Source: JANMDR01 sp043760555
GTDB lineage: Bacteria; Pseudomonadota; Gammaproteobacteria; Burkholderiales; Usitatibacteraceae
DNA: 15,500 nucleotides
NCBI GenBank assembly: GCA_043760555.1
Contig: JAYUOW010000114.1
Location: 1 to 15,500, forward strand
Direction of reading: 5' to 3'
Numbering within the stretch: position 1 is the stretch's first letter; each line of letters opens with the position of its first letter. Positions 1 to 7,106 of the stretch are shown piece by piece. Position numbers and translations under genes: made by a program. The notes under the pieces were generated by a model, which saw nothing but the letters and a program-made list of their open reading frames with translations, had not been told where the DNA came from and did not search any database.

Positions 1-133
1 GCATGGGGCATAGACCCGCTCCCTGAGTAGCAAAACCACTAAACGCTATCGCGGGCGCAGCTACATTTCGCCATAAATATTACGTGAAACGGCAACTAGT
101 CGCTGTCATCTATTGTGTCTGGTAGGTGTCTGC

Positions 134-158
134 AGTTCATGGAGGATGAACTATTTTT
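134..158 (+). terminator. Intrinsic terminator of a plus-strand gene left of the window
   Basis: A perfect 7-bp stem (AGTTCAT and ATGAACT) with a 5-nt loop is followed by ATTTTT on the plus strand. The T-run lies only on the plus-strand side, so it fits a rightward transcript entering from the left edge and converging on blh. All three plus-strand frames are closed within the first 30 bases, so any such gene ends at or before about position 30. No terminator with a T-run is visible for the minus-strand operon here. Confidence 0.55.
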
Positions 159-168
159 AGAAGCAAAC

Positions 169-1203
169 CTATTGCAGGACGCGACAAATCCTATCGTGCG
201 CCGCGTGCGCGACGGTGATTGCGAGCAAGCCTGAAAACAGCAGCGATACATTATCGCTGCGCATCAAGTCGCTACCCAGTGGCAACACCTTGCTCAAGCC
301 CCAAATTAGGGCAACGGCGGCCAAACTCACCGCCAAAGCTTCCAGCAATAGAAATCGCGGCTTAAATTGCCCCGCCAATTCCTGCAACGACATGGCGGTG
401 TGGCGCGGCGCGTGGATGAAGCAAAAATAGAGGGTAAAAGCGAGCAAAACTGGCGTGAGCATAAATATCGCGAAGGTTAAAAACACCTCCATCACATCAA
501 GCACGCAGCTGAACCGACGTGAAGACGACGCCCGCGCAATGCGCCATATTCCGAACGCCATTGCCAACAGTGGCATAAAATAAAAAAACGCCATACCGAG
601 TAAACAAACCGCGACCGTTGATTGCGCCGCGGCTTCCCCACCGATGGCCGTGAACAGCGCAAACGCTTCCGTAGTGGCCACTTTTGTTGAAGAAAAAGCC
701 AACACCGCCAAGGTGATCGGCAGCGCGCCAATCGCAAAAGCGCCCAACACCGATACCGTGCGAAGCCAGTATTGACGGGGCGCTTCAGCGTTAGGATGAT
801 AAAATATCAAACGATACGTTTCACCAAAATGCCAAGACGCAATGCCTAACAACAAGGGCAACATAAATTGCGGAAACCGTCTCAACAGATAAAAACTCAG
901 CGCCGTCACACCCACGTAAGCCAGCACATAACGCGTCATCGCAAGAAGCCGCAACTGCCTGCGCGCCTTCACAAAATCCAGCGCGCCGTGCGGTATGCCG
1001 AGCAAAATTATCGTCAATACCAGCAGCCAATTAGGCAGCGCGATCAGTGCGGAACGACCGCCGAAATCAATGCCCGTAGCAGCGCCGAACAACGCCACCA
1101 CCAATACAACCACAGCAAAGCATAGGCTGAAGAACCTTATAAATAGGGCGTTTACAGGCATATTATTGGAAAAATTATGCGCATTAGCTCTGGGCTGGTT
1201 CAT
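169..1203 (-). CDS. blh: Beta-carotene 15,15'-dioxygenase, Brp/Blh family
   Basis: This membrane enzyme cleaves beta-carotene into two molecules of retinal, the rhodopsin chromophore. The 344-residue protein is almost entirely hydrophobic helices. It has the family signatures GIPHGALD (His72), SWHFGE (His125) and HAPRH (His264 and His268). The four histidines match in order and spacing the iron-binding set known for Blh (two separated, then H-x3-H). The start ATG overlaps the crtY stop as ATGA, which implies translational coupling; a second in-frame ATG at codon 15 is possible. It is the last gene of the rhodopsin-carotenoid operon. A palindromic repeat element lies in its 5' part (1125-1159) and encodes residues around PVNALFIRFFS. 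The identification is firm from motifs and context. Confidence 0.93.
   Translation of the reverse strand: MNQPRANAHNFSNNMPVNALFIRFFSLCFAVVVLVVALFGAATGIDFGGRSALIALPNWLLVLTIILLGIPHGALDFVKARRQLRLLAMTRYVLAYVGVTALSFYLLRRFPQFMLPLLLGIASWHFGETYRLIFYHPNAEAPRQYWLRTVSVLGAFAIGALPITLAVLAFSSTKVATTEAFALFTAIGGEAAAQSTVAVCLLGMAFFYFMPLLAMAFGIWRIARASSSRRFSCVLDVMEVFLTFAIFMLTPVLLAFTLYFCFIHAPRHTAMSLQELAGQFKPRFLLLEALAVSLAAVALIWGLSKVLPLGSDLMRSDNVSLLFSGLLAITVAHAAHDRICRVLQ
1125..1159. repeat. Palindromic element copy A, inside blh
   Basis: A 35-nt degenerate palindrome carries the half-site AGGGCGTTTACAG. Without gaps it matches the copy in crtY at 2126-2160 at 24 of 35 positions, in the same orientation and reading frame. 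On the minus strand it encodes PVNALFIRFFS near the blh N-terminus, directly after an in-frame ATG (codon 15). See the finding on the whole family. Confidence 0.6.
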
Positions 1204-2480
1204 CTAACGCTACTGCCAGCCGCGTTTAAATATCGCCAAACGCAAACAAAAAAACTACGCATAAACACCCACTTCGGGCAGGCCACCACCACTGCCAACA
1301 CATCGGCGGCACGCGCATTGCCGTCTAAAAACCGCACCAGCCGTGTGGCAGGCACGGTGTTAAATAGTCGCGCCATGAGCTTGCCCACATCCAAATCAGG
1401 CGCGCCGATGGCTTCTAAAAATACCGCATCTAGCCACGGCACCACACCCGATTGAAAGGTGATTGGCACCGGTAAATGTTGCGCAATATCGCCTAATGAA
1501 TGTGCTGTAAACGCCCGTAATACGGCCATCTCCAAGGCATCACAGGCACGCTGTGTGCGGGTAAAGCTGTAGCCCGTGGCCGCGCGTACAAACCCACCGC
1601 CCGCCCCTATTTTTGTGATGGTTTGCAATGAGGCGCAAGGCGCAATAGCTGCATCCATCACAATGCGTCCGGCCTCAGCAGTTTGCGCAATGATGTTGAG
1701 TTCGCCAAATTTAGTCCGCAAATATTGCAATGCCAATGCCTGCAAAGCCGCGTCAGTAGGCACGATAGCGCCGGGTGGCACAAACACCGTTGCTTGCACC
1801 AGCGCTTGCGTAGCGCTACTTGGCAACAGGTAAATGAAAGTCGGCATTGGCCGCCCGGCAGCGTCGCGCAGGGACGGCATAAAATCCATCAGCACCGCCT
1901 CACTTGCAGAAATGAGTGCAGCAAACGGTTGGCCGGTTGCCGCCACGGTAATTTCCCAGCCCGCAAAAGCCTGAATCCACGCAGATCTGGAGCTTGCCGA
2001 ACCCGCTGGCGGACGCGAATCAAACACCAGCTTTGCTTCTAATTGCATCGCTTCGCCAGTCGGGACATTAACTGCCGCTACGGTTGCACCACCGTCATCA
2101 AGCGCCCGCACGCTATCCACACGATGCCCGAAGAAGCCCTGAATACGGGCGTTTACAGCCATTGTTTTTAGACATTTTTCATAAAACGCAGTGGATTCAA
2201 TGCTGCAATATGGCGTTGCCGTAAAATCATACGAAGCCGATTGCACACCGTTAGCATTCACCTGCAACTTGCGCCATTGCCGTTGCGGCAATATGCAATC
2301 CATAAACGGATGCGGTGCTTGCTGAAAAAAACTCCACGTATGCGTTGCGCCAAATGATGTGCGCGGGTCGATCACCGCCACCCGTAAATGCGCAAATTGC
2401 GGCGCGCAAAAGCGCGTAGCAAGGCTTAAGCCCGCAAGCCCTGCGCCGATAATAACGATGTCAAATTGCTGTTCATCCAT
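1200..2480 (-). CDS. crtY: Lycopene beta-cyclase, CrtY type
   Basis: The enzyme cyclises both ends of lycopene to give beta-carotene. The 426-residue protein starts with a dinucleotide-binding motif, IVIIGAGLAGLSLA (G12, G14, G17), and an acidic end to the second strand (VAVIDP). It then has THTWSF (47-52), matching the conserved HTW segment of CrtY proteins. The C-terminal region (FLEAIG...RLFNTVPATRLVRFLDG) is typical of the family. It starts 4 nt after the crtB stop, with only a weak AGG upstream, and overlaps blh by 4 nt. It carries two copies of the palindromic repeat (1504-1541 and 2126-2160), both read through in frame. Length is slightly above the usual range for CrtY. The heterodimeric CrtYcYd type is excluded by the FAD fold. 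Confidence 0.92.
   Translation of the reverse strand: MDEQQFDIVIIGAGLAGLSLATRFCAPQFAHLRVAVIDPRTSFGATHTWSFFQQAPHPFMDCILPQRQWRKLQVNANGVQSASYDFTATPYCSIESTAFYEKCLKTMAVNARIQGFFGHRVDSVRALDDGGATVAAVNVPTGEAMQLEAKLVFDSRPPAGSASSRSAWIQAFAGWEITVAATGQPFAALISASEAVLMDFMPSLRDAAGRPMPTFIYLLPSSATQALVQATVFVPPGAIVPTDAALQALALQYLRTKFGELNIIAQTAEAGRIVMDAAIAPCASLQTITKIGAGGGFVRAATGYSFTRTQRACDALEMAVLRAFTAHSLGDIAQHLPVPITFQSGVVPWLDAVFLEAIGAPDLDVGKLMARLFNTVPATRLVRFLDGNARAADVLAVVVACPKWVFMRSFFVCVWRYLNAAGSSVR
1504..1541. repeat. Palindromic element copy B, inside crtY
   Basis: The sequence holds GCTGTAAACGCCCGTAATAC followed by an imperfect inverted arm ending in CAAGGCAT. The outer arm matches the intergenic copy at 13836-13876: GATGCCTTGGAGATG is shared by both on the minus strand. 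This links a coding copy to an intergenic one beyond the core. It is in the opposite orientation to copy C in the same gene and encodes MAVLRAFTA. Confidence 0.6.
2126..2160. repeat. Palindromic element copy C, inside crtY
   Basis: This 35-nt element holds the half-site CGGGCGTTTACAGCC and a degenerate left arm (GAAGAAGCCCTGA). On the minus strand it encodes AVNARIQGFFG after an in-frame Met, strikingly like PVNALFIRFFS from blh and AVNARKQAFS from crtB. Confidence 0.6.
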
Positions 2481-2484
2481 TGGC

Positions 2485-3369
2485 CTAGTTTAACGTTTTT
2501 CTAGCTAAACTTTGGGCAAACCGAACGCATGCATCCGCTATCGCCAGCGCCTTGCCAAACGGCGAAACCACCGTGCGTTGCTGCCAATAGGTAGCACCGC
2601 CATCCGCAACGCCGCGCGCGATTTTCACCCCAATCGCTCGATAAACTCTGGCCGCGACAAAAATTGCAAACCGTGTCCGCCACGGAATATACACAAAGCC
2701 GGGTTCAGCACGTTTGTAGTAATCATCCGCTAAAACGATTAGCTGCAATACGGCGCTGAACGCCTGTTTACGGGCGTTTACGGCATCATTACCGTTTAAA
2801 TAAACATGCATCGCAACAGGGGTTTGCATCCACGTTTGCGGAATATAGCAGCGCTGCATGGCGGCGTCTTCCAACACATCGCGCGCGATATTGGTTAACT
2901 GCATCGCAATGCCTAAATTAGCGGCGTAAGGGCGCGCAGCATCGGCGTTTGCGCCCAATACCGGGCACATCATCACGCCCACCGTGCCTGCCACACCATA
3001 GCAAAAATCGAGTAAATCCGCCTGTGTTTGAATTGGCCAATGCGCGGCGTCGCGCAACGACGCCTCGATCAAATTTGTAGCGGCTGCTGTTTCAATGTCG
3101 GAAGTAAATACGGGGATTGCAACCGTGGGCAAACTGGTTTGCTTTAACTGCGCCAACAGCGCATTTAGCTGCGTTTGCTTCACACCTAATGGCGCATCGC
3201 CATCGGCAATATCATCAACCTGCCGACAAAATCCATACAACGCCATTGCACGTTGCGCTACCGCACGCGGCAGCACCATTGACGCCAAATAAAACGACTT
3301 GCCGCGCTCACGCATTAGCGCTGCAAAATCAATTGGCGCGGGCATTAAAGCAGCGCTGTTACTGGTCAC
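2485..3369 (-). CDS. crtB: Phytoene synthase
   Basis: The enzyme condenses two geranylgeranyl diphosphates to 15-cis-phytoene. The 294-residue protein has both Mg-diphosphate motifs of the squalene/phytoene synthase family: YGFCRQVDDIAD (45-56) and QLTNIARDVLED (157-168). The start is a GTG that overlaps the end of crtI by 11 nt. GAAAGG about 7 nt upstream, inside crtI, supports it; an internal ATG at codon 9 is the alternative. The gene is followed 4 nt later by crtY. A palindromic element at 2755-2784 is read through in frame as AVNARKQAFS. Nothing suggests truncation; length is normal for bacterial CrtB. Confidence 0.95.
   Translation of the reverse strand: MTSNSAALMPAPIDFAALMRERGKSFYLASMVLPRAVAQRAMALYGFCRQVDDIADGDAPLGVKQTQLNALLAQLKQTSLPTVAIPVFTSDIETAAATNLIEASLRDAAHWPIQTQADLLDFCYGVAGTVGVMMCPVLGANADAARPYAANLGIAMQLTNIARDVLEDAAMQRCYIPQTWMQTPVAMHVYLNGNDAVNARKQAFSAVLQLIVLADDYYKRAEPGFVYIPWRTRFAIFVAARVYRAIGVKIARGVADGGATYWQQRTVVSPFGKALAIADACVRFAQSLARKTLN
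2755..2784. repeat. Palindromic element copy D, inside crtB
   Basis: GAACGCCTGTTTACGGGCGTT is nearly self-complementary and continues into TACGGC. On the minus strand it encodes AVNARKQAFS, in the same reading frame as copies A and C. Confidence 0.55.
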
Positions 3370-4852
3370 GCACGAGCCTTTCTAGCACTTTTGCTGAATT
3401 TATTACACCAGGCACACCTGCACCCGGATGCGTGCCAGCACCCACGAAATAAAGGTTCTCCAAGCCCTCAGCCTTGTTGTGAAAGCGAAACCAAGCCGAT
3501 TGGGTGAACTCTGGCGCAATCGAAAACCCACTGCCGTTAAAGGTGTTTAATTCATCCCTAAAATAATTGGGTGTGTGATGCGAAGCTGTGACTAATCTGC
3601 CCCGCAAACCGGGCATCAAGGTAGCTTCTAAACGGCCAAACACGCGCTCGCGCAACGCGGGGCCTTCTACATCCCAATCAATATTGCCCGCGCAATTTGG
3701 TACGGCCACTAGGGCGTAAAACGCATCGCAATCAGCCGGTGCCATCGCGGTATCCGTAGCTGTGGGGCGATGCAGATACAGGCTAAAGTTTGGCTCAAGC
3801 TGATGCTTATCAAATACCGCTGTGAGCTCGCGCTCAAACTGCCCACCAAATAAGATCGTGTGGTGTTTAACATCGTCATACCGCCCTCGCGTGCCAAAAA
3901 ACACCACGAATAATCCCATGGAGTAATGCATATTTTTTACGCGCTTTGTATGCCAGCGCGGCGACACCACATCACCCAACATATTTTGATACACAAACGG
4001 TGGATCAACATTGCACACCACATTAGTTGCCTCGATGACTTCGTTACTACCAAGCCGAACACCCCGTATTACGGGCGTCTTCAGCTTATCATCGTGAAAC
4101 AATATTTGCTTCACATCCGCATTCAAACGGATTTCAACGCCCTCCTCCACCATCAATTTTGCCATTGCCGCCACCAAGGCACCCGTGCCACCTTGCGCAA
4201 ACCACACACCGCCTCGGCGTTCTAGCGAGTGAATCAAGCAATAAATTGATGTGGTTTTAAGCGGATTCCCCCCCACCAAAAGCGGATGCACGCTGAAGGC
4301 TTGCCGCATCTCGGGGCTTTTTAAGTGCTTATTCACCAACTGCGCCACGCTCCGGTCGCAACGCAACTTAAGCATCTGCGGCGTGGCTTTTAGCAAGGTG
4401 GTGAGCGAATCAAACGACACATCGGCCAACTGCTCATAGCCAATTTTATACAGCGCTTCAGCGTGCGCTAAAAGCTTCAAATAGCCCGCGCCATCGCCCT
4501 TGGCGAAGGTTTCGGCCTGCCGCACGGTGTCGTCTAAATCCGCACCGTAATCTAGGTATCGGCCATCATTAAACTGCATTCGATACCACGGGGCTACCGG
4601 CAAAAATGTGATGTAGTCTTCGCGCTTTTTATCGAACAGCGCAAACAACTCGCTAAATAATTCCGGTGCCGTGAGCACGGTGGGGCCCGCATCAAACGCA
4701 AAGCCGTCTTGCTCAACCACTCGCGCTCTGCCACCTAAGCTGGCCCCGCGCTCAAGCAAGGTCACACGATGCCCAAGCGCTCGTAAGCGCAAGCTTGATG
4801 CAATGCCGCCGAAGCCCGCGCCGATGACGATTGAATGAACTTCTTGTTGCAT
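3359..4852 (-). CDS. crtI: Phytoene desaturase, bacterial CrtI type
   Basis: This FAD-dependent, membrane-associated enzyme introduces the double bonds that turn phytoene into lycopene. The 497-residue protein opens with the FAD motif VIGAGFGGIASSLRL (G11, G13, G16) and LLERGASLGGRA. It ends with the bacterial phytoene dehydrogenase signature GAGTHPGAGVPGVINSAK (471-488). This is the standard CrtI length. It starts at an ATG with only a weak purine stretch upstream and is separated from crtE by 160 nt, the largest gap in the operon. Its end overlaps crtB. One palindromic element (4054-4085) lies inside and encodes LKTPVIRGV. Whether the product is lycopene or a less desaturated carotene cannot be read from sequence; the downstream crtY implies lycopene. 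Confidence 0.95.
   Translation of the reverse strand: MQQEVHSIVIGAGFGGIASSLRLRALGHRVTLLERGASLGGRARVVEQDGFAFDAGPTVLTAPELFSELFALFDKKREDYITFLPVAPWYRMQFNDGRYLDYGADLDDTVRQAETFAKGDGAGYLKLLAHAEALYKIGYEQLADVSFDSLTTLLKATPQMLKLRCDRSVAQLVNKHLKSPEMRQAFSVHPLLVGGNPLKTTSIYCLIHSLERRGGVWFAQGGTGALVAAMAKLMVEEGVEIRLNADVKQILFHDDKLKTPVIRGVRLGSNEVIEATNVVCNVDPPFVYQNMLGDVVSPRWHTKRVKNMHYSMGLFVVFFGTRGRYDDVKHHTILFGGQFERELTAVFDKHQLEPNFSLYLHRPTATDTAMAPADCDAFYALVAVPNCAGNIDWDVEGPALRERVFGRLEATLMPGLRGRLVTASHHTPNYFRDELNTFNGSGFSIAPEFTQSAWFRFHNKAEGLENLYFVGAGTHPGAGVPGVINSAKVLERLVRDQ
4054..4085. repeat. Palindromic element copy E, inside crtI
   Basis: A CCCGTATTACGGG palindromic centre continues into GCGTCTTCAGC, the same half-site as in the intergenic copies. 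It is read in a different frame from copies A, C and D (KTPVIRGV). Confidence 0.5.
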
Positions 4853-5012
4853 GAGATTTCGTTTGCTTTCTAAAAATCAGTTTTGGCGGGCAGCATCAAG
4901 CAACTTTAGGGGTTTAACTTTTAGTGCCGCAATGTCTATAGATGGCCTAAAACAAGGGGTTTTAAACCCATTTGCACAGTATAAAGTAAAGCCTCTTGTT
5001 CCCAGTGCGCAT
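4853..5012 (-). other. crtE-crtI intergenic gap, possible internal promoter
   Basis: This 160-nt gap holds no credible gene. On the minus strand, TTTACTTTATACTGTGCAAAT (hexamer TATACT at 4979-4984) loosely resembles the rhodopsin upstream element, which also has ATACTG followed by CAAAT. A short GGGTT/AACCC hairpin follows around 4955-4970. An internal promoter for crtI to blh is possible but weakly supported. Confidence 0.2.
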
Positions 5013-6083
5013 TCAATGAAGTTTTGTATTGTTAGGCTTACCGACTAAGTTTTGCGCTAATTTTTGCACCAAGGTTTGCGCTAAATCCCGCAGCAAATTA
5101 CCGGCAATACACGGCAGTTGTGTTGATTGCGCGATCGCATTTTCAAGGTGCCGCTGTGCTATTGAAATTGCAATCGTGGTGGCCTCTATCGTGGGCTCGC
5201 TATGGTGTTGTTCTATCAACAACACAATATTGCAACAGCCGGTCGCGCGATCATGGTCTGCATCGCATACATCGTCGGCAATTTGATAGCCGATCGCAAA
5301 GGCATTCACTGCATTTTTCGCAACCCCTACAAACTGCGCCATACCTGCCCCAATAAGCGCCATTTCGATTGGCAAACTTAATAGCGCACCTGATTTCGCC
5401 TGCACAATATTTTCGTAATCGGCTAACCAAGCTGTTTGGGTTTGGGGCTCGCTACGTTGATTGCGTACCGACAAATTTAAGTCTGCAAGTTGCCCTTCTA
5501 CAGCCATTGCGGTATTCACATGCACTAGCGCCATAAGCTGTGCAAGATAACGCGTTTGGCTAAACGTTGCTAACGCCGCATACGCGGCAGATAGCATTAA
5601 ATCACCGCTGCAAATTGCCGCGTTATCGCCATATTGAAGCCACGCGGTTTCTTGGCCGCGCCGCAGGCGGTCGCGGTCTTGCAGATCATCATGGATGAGC
5701 GAGGCATTGTGTAAAAGCTCGACTGCCGCTGCAATAGATACGGCGTCAGCGTGCGATAAACCAAGTGCTACGCTAGCGTGCAACGCCAAGCGCGCGCGCA
5801 TCCGTTGACCACCAGATTTGAGATGGTATCGACCCACATCAGCCGCACTCACGACCACTGCCGTTGCGGCTTGCGTGATGACGCCGAGCGCGTTCGCTGG
5901 CGCCATTAAATCCAGCATCCGCAGCTCGACCTGCGATAGCAATTGCGCAATGAGCGGTGCGGGTGACGCAAGCGCTGCCGACGCCATGGTGGCGTCGGCA
6001 AGCGTATTTGATGCTATTTCCAAGTTCACTGATCGTTTAAAACGAAGCTTACTTCGACTCACTTTGTAGGCGATCCGTTTCAC
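5013..6083 (-). CDS. crtE: Geranylgeranyl diphosphate synthase, class 1 polyprenyl synthase
   Basis: The enzyme extends allylic diphosphates with IPP to C20 geranylgeranyl diphosphate, the CrtB substrate. The protein has the first aspartate-rich motif DDLQD (132-136, in LIHDDLQDRDRLRRG), the second, DDVCD (270-274), and GGQRMRARL (91-99) for diphosphate binding. The start is uncertain. The longest frame begins at a GTG (6083), 35 nt inside the rhodopsin gene and with a weak GGATGG upstream. A GTG at 6029 and an ATG at 5987 are alternatives, also without good ribosome sites, and most CrtE proteins are nearer 290-330 residues. The overlap or close spacing implies translational coupling to the rhodopsin. 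It could be read as another chain-length prenyl synthase, but the neighbours argue for C20. Confidence 0.9.
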   Translation of the reverse strand: MKRIAYKVSRSKLRFKRSVNLEIASNTLADATMASAALASPAPLIAQLLSQVELRMLDLMAPANALGVITQAATAVVVSAADVGRYHLKSGGQRMRARLALHASVALGLSHADAVSIAAAVELLHNASLIHDDLQDRDRLRRGQETAWLQYGDNAAICSGDLMLSAAYAALATFSQTRYLAQLMALVHVNTAMAVEGQLADLNLSVRNQRSEPQTQTAWLADYENIVQAKSGALLSLPIEMALIGAGMAQFVGVAKNAVNAFAIGYQIADDVCDADHDRATGCCNIVLLIEQHHSEPTIEATTIAISIAQRHLENAIAQSTQLPCIAGNLLRDLAQTLVQKLAQNLVGKPNNTKLH

Positions 6084-6876
6084 TCACTGCAACCATCCAA
6101 ATAATAATGCCGAAGGCAATTTTATTAAGCACATCGGCTAGGTTGTAAATGATATTGAGCGCATTGGCACTGGCCGCTGGGCTGCTGCCGGTGAAGTAAC
6201 CAAAGAAGTAGCCGATTGGATAAATTGCCCAGCCGATAGTGACAATCCAGCGCATCAATTTAAACGCAGATTGCACGGCTGGTGGTGCCATTTCGGCATT
6301 CATACGACCCGCTTGGCCTAAGAAAATCTCATACAAAATATAAGCCCAGCCAGCCATACCGATGATAAACGCTGGCAATACTGCCATGTAGCCAGCTTCG
6401 CCTAAATAACCGCCAACCAACATGATTACCGTACCGATGAGCAAGCGCCAAAACACGCCGCCTGGCACTTTAGCAATCGCCGAAAGAACTAAATAAAACT
6501 CGATCATTAACAACGGCACCGTGATAAGCCAGTCGATGTAACGAAACACGGTGGGTGACGTGCCGGTAGCTACCCATACTTCGCGCATGTAAAAATAATG
6601 CACAGCCGCAACGAGCGTGACTAAGCCAGATACAGTGAGGGACGTTTTCCATTTTGCCGAAACGCGATCGCGCTCGATAAAAAAGAATACCGTGGACGCA
6701 ATCAGCGCCATTGAAATTAACCAAAATGAAATACCAACAAAGTCGTTCGGATTTAGTACAGCACTAGATGCTGCCTGTGCCTGGCTAGATGCGAGTGTGA
6801 TTGCGGTGGTGAGGGTTGCTACAGAGGTAGTACGAGCAGATTTGGAACGTAGAAGTTTTGAAATAATGGACATCAT
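6049..6876 (-). CDS. Proteorhodopsin, light-driven proton pump (DTE type)
   Basis: This is a seven-helix retinal protein expected to pump protons out of the cell in light. Numbering is from the chosen ATG at 6876, which has AGGGAG 6 nt upstream; an extended frame to 6930 has no such site. In helix C, FRYIDWLITVPLLMIE gives proton acceptor Asp115, Thr119 and donor Glu126, the DTE triad of marine proteorhodopsin. Leu123 sits at the spectral-tuning position (Leu105 in green proteorhodopsin), predicting green absorption. His93 matches the acceptor-partner His75, and Asp248 and Lys252 (NLADVLNK) give the counter-ion and Schiff-base lysine. An N-terminal signal peptide with likely cleavage after AQA (about residue 35) fits the family. 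Phe170 aligns with the bulky residue that blocks antenna-carotenoid binding. First gene of the crtE-I-B-Y-blh operon. Confidence 0.95.
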   Translation of the reverse strand: MMSIISKLLRSKSARTTSVATLTTAITLASSQAQAASSAVLNPNDFVGISFWLISMALIASTVFFFIERDRVSAKWKTSLTVSGLVTLVAAVHYFYMREVWVATGTSPTVFRYIDWLITVPLLMIEFYLVLSAIAKVPGGVFWRLLIGTVIMLVGGYLGEAGYMAVLPAFIIGMAGWAYILYEIFLGQAGRMNAEMAPPAVQSAFKLMRWIVTIGWAIYPIGYFFGYFTGSSPAASANALNIIYNLADVLNKIAFGIIIWMVAVSETDRLQSESK

Positions 6877-6882
6877 GCGGGT

Positions 6883-6888
6883 CTCCCT
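6883..6888 (-). promoter_or_regulatory. Ribosome binding site deciding the DTE rhodopsin start
   Basis: AGGGAG on the minus strand lies 6 nt before ATG-ATG. This places the start 18 codons downstream of the longest frame and leaves a clean signal peptide. Confidence 0.75.
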
Positions 6889-6912
6889 AAAAAAGCATGA
6901 CTGGTTATGTTC

Positions 6913-6928
6913 GGAGAAATTTTTCTCC
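6913..6928 (-). promoter_or_regulatory. Leader hairpin upstream of the DTE rhodopsin
   Basis: GGAGAAAAATTTCTCC is a perfect 7-bp inverted repeat in the putative 5' leader, about 36 nt before the start codon. It has no T-run, so it is not a terminator; a role in mRNA stability or translation is possible. Confidence 0.35.
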
Positions 6929-6992
6929 ACCTGTCACGATTCCAGTTCGCCCTGTACGTTAGTACTTAAAGCCCAGATCAATCATGAATTTG

Positions 6993-7011
6993 CAGTATAT
7001 GCCAAATAAAA
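6993..7011 (-). promoter_or_regulatory. Shared rhodopsin upstream element, copy 1 (promoter of the DTE rhodopsin operon)
   Basis: TTTTATTTGGCATATACTG on the minus strand matches the element before the DTK rhodopsin at 17 of 19 positions. It can be read as a sigma-70 -10 box (TATACT) with TTGCAA 18 nt upstream. It lies about 117 nt before the rhodopsin start and just below the terminator of the previous unit, so it is the natural promoter for the whole rhodopsin-crt-blh operon. Confidence 0.55.
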
Positions 7012-7043
7012 GCGTTTTTGCAAGCGCACCGATTTTGGGCAAT

Positions 7044-7074
7044 AAAAAAAGTCCGCACCAACAAGGCACGGACT
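7044..7074 (-). terminator. Intrinsic terminator of the DTK rhodopsin gene
   Basis: On the minus strand a 10-bp stem (AGTCCGTGCC with GGTGCGGACT, including two G-T pairs) and a TTGTT loop are followed at once by TTTTTTTA. It begins about 33 nt after the rhodopsin stop. It should separate this gene from the downstream rhodopsin-crt operon. Confidence 0.85.
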
Positions 7075-7106
7075 CTTAGTATGGTATTGGTGCGAAATTA
7101 GCTAAA

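Noticed and set aside
1..30. Possible C-terminus of a plus-strand gene at the left edge
   Set aside because: All three frames stop within 30 bases and fewer than ten residues would be visible. The terminator at 134-158 hints at such a gene, but nothing can be identified.
6877..6930. Longer N-terminus for the DTE rhodopsin (18 extra residues)
   Set aside because: The upstream ATG has no ribosome site and its codons cover the leader hairpin, whereas ATG 6876 has AGGGAG at 6 nt and opens a proper signal peptide.
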